Assembly: GCF_051020955.1 (NCBI RefSeq) | Contig: NW_027477567.1 | Coordinates: 1-64,000 of the forward strand | Reading direction: 5' to 3' | DNA from: Megalopta genalis | Taxonomy: Eukaryota; Arthropoda; Insecta; Hymenoptera; Halictidae | DNA: 64,000 nt | Shown here: positions 10,093 through 22,477 of the stretch, one piece after another | Layout: every line of letters begins with the position of its first letter | Position numbering within the stretch: the stretch's first letter is position 1 | Translations under genes and position numbers: made by a program | The notes under the pieces: generated by a model | Told to the model about the DNA's origin: nothing | Databases searched by the model: none | Seen by the model: only the letters and a program-made list of their open reading frames with translations

Positions 10093-12401
10093 TTGAAGCT
10101 AAATCATGCATATCACAAGTATTTGAAGCTAAACCATTTGATTCCCATGGTTTTGAAGCCATGCTTTCTATATCGCATTGACTTGAAGATAAATCATGTG
10201 TTTCGCTTGGATTTGAAGCTAACTCGTTTGTTTCGCATGCTGTTGAAGCTAAATCATGTATATCACAAGTATATGAAGCTAATCCATTTGTTTCGCATGG
10301 TTTCGAAGATAAGCCTCCTACTTCGCATTGATTTGATGCTAAATCATGTGTTTCGCATGGATTTGAAGCTAACTCGTTTGTTTCGCATGCTGTTGAAGCT
10401 AAATCATGTATATCACAAGTATTTGAAGCTACATCATACGTTTCGCATGGATTCCAAGATAACCCTTCTAATTCGCACTGATTTGAATCTAAATCATGTG
10501 TTTCGCATGGATTTGAAGCTAACTCGTTTGTTTCGCATGCTGTGGAAACTAAATCATGTATATCACAAGTATTTGAAGCTAAACCATTTGTTACGCATGG
10601 ATTCGAAGATCAGCCTTCTACTTCGCATTGATTTGATGCTAAATCATGTGTTTCGCATGGATTTGAAGCTAACTCGGTTGTTTCGCATGCTGTTGAAGCT
10701 AAATCATGTATATCACAAGTATTTGAAGCTAAACCATTTGCTTCGCATGGATTCGAAGATCAGCCTTCTACTTCGCATTGATTTGAGGCTAAATCATGTG
10801 TTCCGCTCGGTTTTGAAGCTAACTCGTTTGTTTCGCATGCTGTTGAAGCTAAATCATGTATATCACAAGTATTTGAAGCTATATCATATGCTTCGCATGG
10901 ATTCCAAGATAACCCTTCTAATTCGCATAGATTTGAAGATAAATCATGTGTTTCGCTTGGATTTGAATATAACTCATTTGTTTCGCATGCTGTTGAAGCT
11001 AAATCATGTATATCACAAGTATTTGAAGCTAAACCATTTGCTTCGCATGGATTCGAAGATCAGCCTTCTACTTCGCATTGATTTGATGCTAAATCATGTG
11101 CTTCGCATGGATTTGAAGCTAACTCGTTTGTTTCGCATGCTGTTGAAGCTAAATCATGTATATCACAAGTATAAGAAGCTAATCCATTTGTTTCGCATGG
11201 ATACGAAGATATGCCTACTTCTTCGCATTGATTTGAACCTAAATCATGTGCTTCGCATGGATTTGAATCTAACTCGTTTGTTTCGGATGCTGTTGAAGTT
11301 AAATCATGTATATCACAAGTATTTGTATCTATATCATTTGTTTCGCATGGATTCGAAGATAACCCTTCTAATTCGCATTGATTTGAAGCTAAATCATGTG
11401 TTTCGCTTGGATTTGAAGCTAACTCGATTTTTCGCTAGTAGTTGAAGCTAAATCATGCATATCACAAGTATTTGAAGCTAAACCATTTGATTCCCATGGT
11501 TTTGAAGCCAAGCTTTCTACATCGCATTGACTTGAAGATAAATCATGTGTTTCGCTTGGATTTGAAGATAACTCATTTGTTTCGCATGCTGTTGAAGCTA
11601 AATCATGTATATCACAAGTATTTGAAGCTAAACCACTTGCTTCGCATGGATTCGATGATCAGCCTCCTACTTCGCATTGATTTGATGCTAAATCATGTGT
11701 TTCGCATGGATTTGAAGCTAACTCGTTTGTTTCGCATGCTGTTGAAGCTGAATCATGTATATCACAAGTATTTGAAGCTACATCATACGTTTCGCATGGA
11801 TTCCAAGATAACCCTTCTAATTCGCATTGATTTGAAGCTAAATCATGTGTTTCGCATGGATTTGAAGCTAACTCGTTTGTTTCGCATGCTGTTGAAGCTA
11901 AATCATGTATATTACAAGTATTTGAAGCTATATCATACGTTTCGCATGGATTCCAAGATAACCCTTCTAATTCGCATAGATTTGAAGATAAATCATGTGT
12001 TTCGCTTGGATTTGAATATAACTCATTTGTTTCGCATGCTGTTGAAGCTAAATCATGTATATCACAAGTATTTGAAGCTATATCATACGTTTCGCATGGA
12101 TTCCAAGATAACCCTTCTAATTCGCATTGATTTGAAGCTATATCATACGTTTCGCATGGATTCCATGATAACCCTTCTAATTCGCATTGATTTGAAGCTA
12201 AATCATGTGTTTCGCATGGATTTGAATCTAACTCGTTTGTTTCGGATGCTGTTGAAGTTAAATCATGTATATCACAAGTATTTGTATCTATATCATTTGT
12301 TTCGCATGGATTCGAAGATAACCCTTCTAATTCGCATTGATTTGAAGCTAAATCATGTGTTTCGCTTGGATTTGAAGCTAACTCGTTTTTTTCGCTAGTA
12401 G
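10093..12401. repeat. Higher-order repeat block of 2,309 bp
   Basis: The interval from about 9,715 to 12,080 matches the sequence 2,309 bp downstream almost perfectly; one visible difference is AACCCTTC at about 11,961 against AACCCATC at about 14,270. Landmarks at 11,442 and 13,751 both carry the deletion allele. Near 12,080-12,210 the A-B-C-B-C-D order seen in the previous block recurs. Confidence 0.87.
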
Positions 12402-15400
12402 TTGAAGCTAAATCATGCATATCACAAGTATTTGAAGCTAAACCATTTGATTCCCATGGTTTTGAAGCCATGCTTTCTATATCGCATTGACTTGAAGATA
12501 AATCATGTGTTTCGCTTGGATTTGAAGCTAACTCGTTTGTTTCGCATGCTGTTGAAGCTAAATCATGTATATCACAAGTATATGAAGCTAATCCATTTGT
12601 TTCGCATGGTTTCGAAGATAAGCCTCCTACTTCGCATTGATTTGATGCTAAATCATGTGTTTCGCATGGATTTGAAGCTAACTCGTTTGTTTCGCATGCT
12701 GTTGAAGCTAAATCATGTATATCACAAGTATTTGAAGCTACATCATACGTTTCGCATGGATTCCAAGATAACCCTTCTAATTCGCACTGATTTGAATCTA
12801 AATCATGTGTTTCGCATGGATTTGAAGCTAACTCGTTTGTTTCGCATGCTGTGGAAACTAAATCATGTATATCACAAGTATTTGAAGCTAAACCATTTGT
12901 TACGCATGGATTCGAAGATCAGCCTTCTACTTCGCATTGATTTGATGCTAAATCATGTGTTTCGCATGGATTTGAAGCTAACTCGGTTGTTTCGCATGCT
13001 GTTGAAGCTAAATCATGTATATCACAAGTATTTGAAGCTAAACCATTTGCTTCGCATGGATTCGAAGATCAGCCTTCTACTTCGCATTGATTTGAGGCTA
13101 AATCATGTGTTCCGCTCGGTTTTGAAGCTAACTCGTTTGTTTCGCATGCTGTTGAAGCTAAATCATGTATATCACAAGTATTTGAAGCTATATCATATGC
13201 TTCGCATGGATTCCAAGATAACCCTTCTAATTCGCATAGATTTGAAGATAAATCATGTGTTTCGCTTGGATTTGAATATAACTCATTTGTTTCGCATGCT
13301 GTTGAAGCTAAATCATGTATATCACAAGTATTTGAAGCTAAACCATTTGCTTCGCATGGATTCGAAGATCAGCCTTCTACTTCGCATTGATTTGATGCTA
13401 AATCATGTGCTTCGCATGGATTTGAAGCTAACTCGTTTGTTTCGCATGCTGTTGAAGCTAAATCATGTATATCACAAGTATAAGAAGCTAATCCATTTGT
13501 TTCGCATGGATACGAAGATATGCCTACTTCTTCGCATTGATTTGAACCTAAATCATGTGCTTCGCATGGATTTGAATCTAACTCGTTTGTTTCGGATGCT
13601 GTTGAAGTTAAATCATGTATATCACAAGTATTTGTATCTATATCATTTGTTTCGCATGGATTCGAAGATAACCCTTCTAATTCGCATTGATTTGAAGCTA
13701 AATCATGTGTTTCGCTTGGATTTGAAGCTAACTCGATTTTTCGCTAGTAGTTGAAGCTAAATCATGCATATCACAAGTATTTGAAGCTAAACCATTTGAT
13801 TCCCATGGTTTTGAAGCCAAGCTTTCTACATCGCATTGACTTGAAGATAAATCATGTGTTTCGCTTGGATTTGAAGATAACTCATTTGTTTCGCATGCTG
13901 TTGAAGCTAAATCATGTATATCACAAGTATTTGAAGCTAAACCACTTGCTTCGCATGGATTCGATGATCAGCCTCCTACTTCGCATTGATTTGATGCTAA
14001 ATCATGTGTTTCGCATGGATTTGAAGCTAACTCGTTTGTTTCGCATGCTGTTGAAGCTGAATCATGTATATCACAAGTATTTGAAGCTACATCATACGTT
14101 TCGCATGGATTCCAAGATAACCCTTCTAATTCGCATTGATTTGAAGCTAAATCATGTGTTTCGCATGGATTTGAAGCTAACTCGTTTGTTTCGCATGCTG
14201 TTGAAGCTAAATCATGTATATTACAAGTATTTGAAGCTATATCATACGTTTCGCATGGATTCCAAGATAACCCATCTAATTCGCATAGATTTGAAGATAA
14301 ATCATGTGTTTCGCTTGGATTTGAATATAACTCATTTGTTTCGCATGCTGTTGAAGCTAAATCATGTATATCACAAGTATTTGAAGCTAAACCATTTGCT
14401 TCGCATGGATTCGAAGATCAGCCTTCTACTTTGCATTGATTTGATGCTAAATCATGTGTTTCGCATGGATTTGAAGCTAACTCGTTTGTTTCGCATGCTG
14501 TTGAAGCTAAATCATGTATACCACAAGTATTTGAATCTATATCATACGTTTCGCATGGATTCCAAGATAACCCTTCTAATTCGCATTGATTTGAAGCTAA
14601 ATCATGTGTTTCGCATGGATTTGAAGCTAACTCGTTTATTTCGCATGCTGTTGAAGCTAAATCATGTATATCACAAGTATAAGAAGCTAATCCATTTGTT
14701 TCGCATGGATTCGAAGATATGCCTACTTCTTCGCATTGACTTGAAGATAAATCATGTGTTTCGCTTGGATTTGAAGAAAAAAAATTTGTTTCGCATGCTG
14801 TTGAAGCTAAATCATGTATATCACAAGTATTTGAAGCTAAACCACTTGCTTCGCATGGATTCGATGATCAGCCTCCTACTTCGCATTGATTTGATATTAA
14901 ATCATGTGTTTCGCATGGATTTGAAGCTAACTCGTTTGTTTCGCATGCTGTTGAAGCTAAATCATGTATATCACAAGTATTTGAAGCTAAACCATTTGTT
15001 ACGCATGGATTCGAAGATCAGCCTTCTACATCGCATTGATTTGAAGCTAAATCATGTGTTTCGCATGGATTTGAATCTAACTCGTTTATTTGGCATTCTG
15101 TTGAAGCTAAATCATGTATATCACAAGTATAAGAAGCTAATCCGTTTGTTTCGCATGGATTCAAAGATAAGCCTTCTACTTCGCATTGATTTGAAGCTAA
15201 ATCATGTGTTTCGCATGGATTTGAAGCTAACTCGTTTGTATCGCATGCTGTTGAAGCTAAATCATGTATATCACAAGTATTTGAAGCTAAACCATTTGTT
15301 ACGCATGGATTCGAAGATCAGCCTTCTACTTCGCATTGATTTGATGCTAAATCATGTGTTTCGCATGGATTTGAAGCTAACTCGTTTGTTTCGCATGCTG

Positions 15401-17331
15401 TTGAAGCTAAATCATGTATATCACAAGTATTTGAAGCTAAACCATTTGTATCGCATGGGATCGAAGATAAGCCGCCTACTTCGCATTGATTTGAAGCTAA
15501 ATCATGTGTTTCGCATGGATTTGAAGCTAACTCGTTTGTTTCGCATGCTGTTGAAGCTAAATCATGTATATCACAAGTATTTGAAGCTAAACCATTTGCT
15601 TCGCATGGATTCGAAGATCAGCCTTCTACTTCGCATTGATTTGATGCTAAATCATGTGTTTCGCATGGATTTGAAGCTAACTCGTTTGTTTCGCATGCTG
15701 TTGAAGCTAAATCATGTATACCACAAGTATTTGAAGCTATATCATACGTTTCGCATGGATTCCAAGATAACCCTTGTAATTCGCATTGATTTGAAGCTAA
15801 ATCATGTGTTTCGCATGGATTTGAAGCTAACTCGTTTATTTCGCCTGCTGTTGAAGCTAAATCATGTATATCACAAGTATAAGAAGCTAATCCATTTGTT
15901 TCGCATGGATTCGAAGATATGCCTACTTCTTCGCATTGATTTGAAGCTAAATCATGTGTTTCGCATGGATTTGAATCTAACTCGTTTGTTTCGGATGCTG
16001 TTGAAGTTAAATCATGTATATCACAAGTATTTGAAGCTATATCATTTGTTTCGCATGGATTCGAAGATAACCCTTCTAATTCGCATTGATTTGAAGCTAA
16101 ATCATGTGTTTCGCTTGGATTTGAAGCTAACTCGTTTTTTTCGCTAGTAGTTGAAGCTAAATCATGCATATCACAAGTATTTGAAGCTAAACCATTTGAT
16201 TCCCATGGTTTTGTAGCCAAGCTTTCTACATCGCATTGACTTGAAGATAAATCATGTGTTTCGCTTGGATTTGAAGATAACTCATTTGTTTCGCATGCTG
16301 TTGAAGCTAAATCATGTATATCACAAGTATTTGAAGCTAAACCACATGCTTCGCATGGATTCGATGATCATCCTCCTACTTCGCATTGATTTGATGCTAA
16401 GTCATGTGTTTCGCATGGATTTGAAGCTAACTCGTTTGTTTCGCATGCCGTTGAAGCTAAATCATGTATATCACAAGTATTTGAAGCTAAACCATTTGTT
16501 TCGCATGGATTCGAAGATAAGCCTTCTACTTCGCATTGATTTTAATTTAAATCATGTCTTTCGCATCGATTTAAAGGTAACTCGTTTGTTTCGCATGCAG
16601 TTGAAGCTGAATCATGTATATCACAAGTATTTGAAGCTAAACTATTCGTTTCGCATGGATTCGAATTTAACTCGTTTGTTTCGCATACAGTTGAAGCTAA
16701 ATCATGTATATCACAAGTATAAGAAGCTATATCATACGTTTCGCATGGATTCCAATATAACCCTTCTAATTCGCATTGATTTGAATCTAAATCATGTGTT
16801 TCGCATGGATTTGAAGCTAACTCGTTTATTTCGCAAGCTGTTGAAGCTAAATCATGTAATCACAAGTATTTGCAGCTAAACCATTTGTTACGCATGGATT
16901 CGAAGATCAGCCTTCTACTTCGCATTGATTTGAAGCTAAATCATGTGTTTCGCATGGACTTGAAGCTAACTCGTTTGTTTCGCATGCTGTTGAAGCTAAA
17001 TCATGTATATCACAAGTATTTGAAGCTAAACCATTTGTTACGCTTGGATTCGAAGATCAGCCTTCTACTTCGCATTGATTTGATGCTAAATCATGTGTTT
17101 CGCATGGATTTGAAGCTAACTCGTTTGTTTCGCATGCTGTTGAAGCTAAATCATGTATATCACAAGTATTTGAAGCTATATCATACGTTTCGCATGGATT
17201 CCAAGATAACCCTTCTAATTCGCATTGATTTGAAGCTAAATCATGTGTTTCGCATGGATTTGAAGCTAACTCGTTTATTTCGCATGCTGTTGAAGCTAAA
17301 TCATGTATATCACAAGTATAAGAAGCTAATC
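12294..17331. repeat. Copy 1 of a 5,038-bp tandem duplication
   Basis: From about 12,294 to about 17,508 I find no difference from the sequence 5,038 bp downstream. Shared private variants include the A-run GAAGAAAAAAAATTTG (about 14,774), CATTCTGTTG (about 15,093), CTTTGCATTG (about 14,430) and CCTTGTAATTCGC (about 15,774). Identity starts where 12,284-12,293 differs from 17,322-17,331, and ends at 17,509 where CCATGC replaces CCAAGC. The copy contains landmarks at 12,402, 13,751, 16,151 and 17,440. Confidence 0.93.
16618..16707. repeat. Shortened 90-bp unit with a B/D hybrid subunit (representative)
   Basis: A normal A subunit (16,618-16,647) is followed by one subunit that starts like B (GCATGGATTCGAA) and ends like D (TTTAACTCGTTT), then E (16,678-16,707). 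Two subunits (60 bp) are missing, as expected from exchange between B and D. Copies start near 21,656, 37,640, 41,269, 50,480, 51,770, 53,510, 59,180 and 62,870, most preceded by CATGTATGTCAC, so one event was propagated. Confidence 0.88.
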
Positions 17332-20300
17332 CATTTGTTTCGCATGGATTCGAAGATAACCCTTCTAATTCGCATTGATTTGAAGCTAAATCATGTGTTT
17401 CGCTTGGATTTGAAGCTAACTCGTTTTTTTCGCTAGTAGTTGAAGCTAAATCATGCATATCACAAGTATTTGAAGCTAAACCATTTGATTCCCATGGTTT
17501 TGAAGCCATGCTTTCTATATCGCATTGACTTGAAGATAAATCATGTGTTTCGCTTGGATTTGAAGCTAACTCGTTTGTTTCGCATGCTGTTGAAGCTAAA
17601 TCATGTATATCACAAGTATATGAAGCTAATCCATTTGTTTCGCATGGTTTCGAAGATAAGCCTCCTACTTCGCATTGATTTGATGCTAAATCATGTGTTT
17701 CGCATGGATTTGAAGCTAACTCGTTTGTTTCGCATGCTGTTGAAGCTAAATCATGTATATCACAAGTATTTGAAGCTACATCATACGTTTCGCATGGATT
17801 CCAAGATAACCCTTCTAATTCGCACTGATTTGAATCTAAATCATGTGTTTCGCATGGATTTGAAGCTAACTCGTTTGTTTCGCATGCTGTGGAAACTAAA
17901 TCATGTATATCACAAGTATTTGAAGCTAAACCATTTGTTACGCATGGATTCGAAGATCAGCCTTCTACTTCGCATTGATTTGATGCTAAATCATGTGTTT
18001 CGCATGGATTTGAAGCTAACTCGGTTGTTTCGCATGCTGTTGAAGCTAAATCATGTATATCACAAGTATTTGAAGCTAAACCATTTGCTTCGCATGGATT
18101 CGAAGATCAGCCTTCTACTTCGCATTGATTTGAGGCTAAATCATGTGTTCCGCTCGGTTTTGAAGCTAACTCGTTTGTTTCGCATGCTGTTGAAGCTAAA
18201 TCATGTATATCACAAGTATTTGAAGCTATATCATATGCTTCGCATGGATTCCAAGATAACCCTTCTAATTCGCATAGATTTGAAGATAAATCATGTGTTT
18301 CGCTTGGATTTGAATATAACTCATTTGTTTCGCATGCTGTTGAAGCTAAATCATGTATATCACAAGTATTTGAAGCTAAACCATTTGCTTCGCATGGATT
18401 CGAAGATCAGCCTTCTACTTCGCATTGATTTGATGCTAAATCATGTGCTTCGCATGGATTTGAAGCTAACTCGTTTGTTTCGCATGCTGTTGAAGCTAAA
18501 TCATGTATATCACAAGTATAAGAAGCTAATCCATTTGTTTCGCATGGATACGAAGATATGCCTACTTCTTCGCATTGATTTGAACCTAAATCATGTGCTT
18601 CGCATGGATTTGAATCTAACTCGTTTGTTTCGGATGCTGTTGAAGTTAAATCATGTATATCACAAGTATTTGTATCTATATCATTTGTTTCGCATGGATT
18701 CGAAGATAACCCTTCTAATTCGCATTGATTTGAAGCTAAATCATGTGTTTCGCTTGGATTTGAAGCTAACTCGATTTTTCGCTAGTAGTTGAAGCTAAAT
18801 CATGCATATCACAAGTATTTGAAGCTAAACCATTTGATTCCCATGGTTTTGAAGCCAAGCTTTCTACATCGCATTGACTTGAAGATAAATCATGTGTTTC
18901 GCTTGGATTTGAAGATAACTCATTTGTTTCGCATGCTGTTGAAGCTAAATCATGTATATCACAAGTATTTGAAGCTAAACCACTTGCTTCGCATGGATTC
19001 GATGATCAGCCTCCTACTTCGCATTGATTTGATGCTAAATCATGTGTTTCGCATGGATTTGAAGCTAACTCGTTTGTTTCGCATGCTGTTGAAGCTGAAT
19101 CATGTATATCACAAGTATTTGAAGCTACATCATACGTTTCGCATGGATTCCAAGATAACCCTTCTAATTCGCATTGATTTGAAGCTAAATCATGTGTTTC
19201 GCATGGATTTGAAGCTAACTCGTTTGTTTCGCATGCTGTTGAAGCTAAATCATGTATATTACAAGTATTTGAAGCTATATCATACGTTTCGCATGGATTC
19301 CAAGATAACCCATCTAATTCGCATAGATTTGAAGATAAATCATGTGTTTCGCTTGGATTTGAATATAACTCATTTGTTTCGCATGCTGTTGAAGCTAAAT
19401 CATGTATATCACAAGTATTTGAAGCTAAACCATTTGCTTCGCATGGATTCGAAGATCAGCCTTCTACTTTGCATTGATTTGATGCTAAATCATGTGTTTC
19501 GCATGGATTTGAAGCTAACTCGTTTGTTTCGCATGCTGTTGAAGCTAAATCATGTATACCACAAGTATTTGAATCTATATCATACGTTTCGCATGGATTC
19601 CAAGATAACCCTTCTAATTCGCATTGATTTGAAGCTAAATCATGTGTTTCGCATGGATTTGAAGCTAACTCGTTTATTTCGCATGCTGTTGAAGCTAAAT
19701 CATGTATATCACAAGTATAAGAAGCTAATCCATTTGTTTCGCATGGATTCGAAGATATGCCTACTTCTTCGCATTGACTTGAAGATAAATCATGTGTTTC
19801 GCTTGGATTTGAAGAAAAAAAATTTGTTTCGCATGCTGTTGAAGCTAAATCATGTATATCACAAGTATTTGAAGCTAAACCACTTGCTTCGCATGGATTC
19901 GATGATCAGCCTCCTACTTCGCATTGATTTGATATTAAATCATGTGTTTCGCATGGATTTGAAGCTAACTCGTTTGTTTCGCATGCTGTTGAAGCTAAAT
20001 CATGTATATCACAAGTATTTGAAGCTAAACCATTTGTTACGCATGGATTCGAAGATCAGCCTTCTACATCGCATTGATTTGAAGCTAAATCATGTGTTTC
20101 GCATGGATTTGAATCTAACTCGTTTATTTGGCATTCTGTTGAAGCTAAATCATGTATATCACAAGTATAAGAAGCTAATCCGTTTGTTTCGCATGGATTC
20201 AAAGATAAGCCTTCTACTTCGCATTGATTTGAAGCTAAATCATGTGTTTCGCATGGATTTGAAGCTAACTCGTTTGTATCGCATGCTGTTGAAGCTAAAT

Positions 20301-22369
20301 CATGTATATCACAAGTATTTGAAGCTAAACCATTTGTTACGCATGGATTCGAAGATCAGCCTTCTACTTCGCATTGATTTGATGCTAAATCATGTGTTTC
20401 GCATGGATTTGAAGCTAACTCGTTTGTTTCGCATGCTGTTGAAGCTAAATCATGTATATCACAAGTATTTGAAGCTAAACCATTTGTATCGCATGGGATC
20501 GAAGATAAGCCGCCTACTTCGCATTGATTTGAAGCTAAATCATGTGTTTCGCATGGATTTGAAGCTAACTCGTTTGTTTCGCATGCTGTTGAAGCTAAAT
20601 CATGTATATCACAAGTATTTGAAGCTAAACCATTTGCTTCGCATGGATTCGAAGATCAGCCTTCTACTTCGCATTGATTTGATGCTAAATCATGTGTTTC
20701 GCATGGATTTGAAGCTAACTCGTTTGTTTCGCATGCTGTTGAAGCTAAATCATGTATACCACAAGTATTTGAAGCTATATCATACGTTTCGCATGGATTC
20801 CAAGATAACCCTTGTAATTCGCATTGATTTGAAGCTAAATCATGTGTTTCGCATGGATTTGAAGCTAACTCGTTTATTTCGCCTGCTGTTGAAGCTAAAT
20901 CATGTATATCACAAGTATAAGAAGCTAATCCATTTGTTTCGCATGGATTCGAAGATATGCCTACTTCTTCGCATTGATTTGAAGCTAAATCATGTGTTTC
21001 GCATGGATTTGAATCTAACTCGTTTGTTTCGGATGCTGTTGAAGTTAAATCATGTATATCACAAGTATTTGAAGCTATATCATTTGTTTCGCATGGATTC
21101 GAAGATAACCCTTCTAATTCGCATTGATTTGAAGCTAAATCATGTGTTTCGCTTGGATTTGAAGCTAACTCGTTTTTTTCGCTAGTAGTTGAAGCTAAAT
21201 CATGCATATCACAAGTATTTGAAGCTAAACCATTTGATTCCCATGGTTTTGTAGCCAAGCTTTCTACATCGCATTGACTTGAAGATAAATCATGTGTTTC
21301 GCTTGGATTTGAAGATAACTCATTTGTTTCGCATGCTGTTGAAGCTAAATCATGTATATCACAAGTATTTGAAGCTAAACCACATGCTTCGCATGGATTC
21401 GATGATCATCCTCCTACTTCGCATTGATTTGATGCTAAGTCATGTGTTTCGCATGGATTTGAAGCTAACTCGTTTGTTTCGCATGCCGTTGAAGCTAAAT
21501 CATGTATATCACAAGTATTTGAAGCTAAACCATTTGTTTCGCATGGATTCGAAGATAAGCCTTCTACTTCGCATTGATTTTAATTTAAATCATGTCTTTC
21601 GCATCGATTTAAAGGTAACTCGTTTGTTTCGCATGCAGTTGAAGCTGAATCATGTATATCACAAGTATTTGAAGCTAAACTATTCGTTTCGCATGGATTC
21701 GAATTTAACTCGTTTGTTTCGCATACAGTTGAAGCTAAATCATGTATATCACAAGTATAAGAAGCTATATCATACGTTTCGCATGGATTCCAATATAACC
21801 CTTCTAATTCGCATTGATTTGAATCTAAATCATGTGTTTCGCATGGATTTGAAGCTAACTCGTTTATTTCGCAAGCTGTTGAAGCTAAATCATGTAATCA
21901 CAAGTATTTGCAGCTAAACCATTTGTTACGCATGGATTCGAAGATCAGCCTTCTACTTCGCATTGATTTGAAGCTAAATCATGTGTTTCGCATGGACTTG
22001 AAGCTAACTCGTTTGTTTCGCATGCTGTTGAAGCTAAATCATGTATATCACAAGTATTTGAAGCTAAACCATTTGTTACGCTTGGATTCGAAGATCAGCC
22101 TTCTACTTCGCATTGATTTGATGCTAAATCATGTGTTTCGCATGGATTTGAAGCTAACTCGTTTGTTTCGCATGCTGTTGAAGCTAAATCATGTATATCA
22201 CAAGTATTTGAAGCTATATCATACGTTTCGCATGGATTCCAAGATAACCCTTCTAATTCGCATTGATTTGAAGCTAAATCATGTGTTTCGCATGGATTTG
22301 AAGCTAACTCGTTTATTTCGCATGCTGTTGAAGCTAAATCATGTATATCACAAGTATAAGAAGCTAATC
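17332..22369. repeat. Copy 2 of the 5,038-bp tandem duplication
   Basis: Partner of the preceding segment; landmarks at 17,440, 18,789, 21,189 and 22,478 repeat its spacing of 1,349, 2,400 and 1,289 bp. The GAAGAAAAAAAATTTG run recurs at about 19,812. Because the copies are indistinguishable by eye, this is either a very recent duplication or an assembly expansion. Confidence 0.93.
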
Positions 22370-22477
22370 CATTTGTTTCGCATGGATTCGAAGATAACCC
22401 TTCTAATTCGCATTGATTTGAAGCTAAATCATGTGTTTCGCTTGGATTTGAAGCTAACTCGTTTTTTTCGCTAGTAG

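Noticed and set aside
12294..22369. Transposon or inserted element bounded by direct repeats
   Set aside because: Both copies consist entirely of the same satellite units, with no terminal inverted repeats or transposase. It is a tandem duplication within the array.
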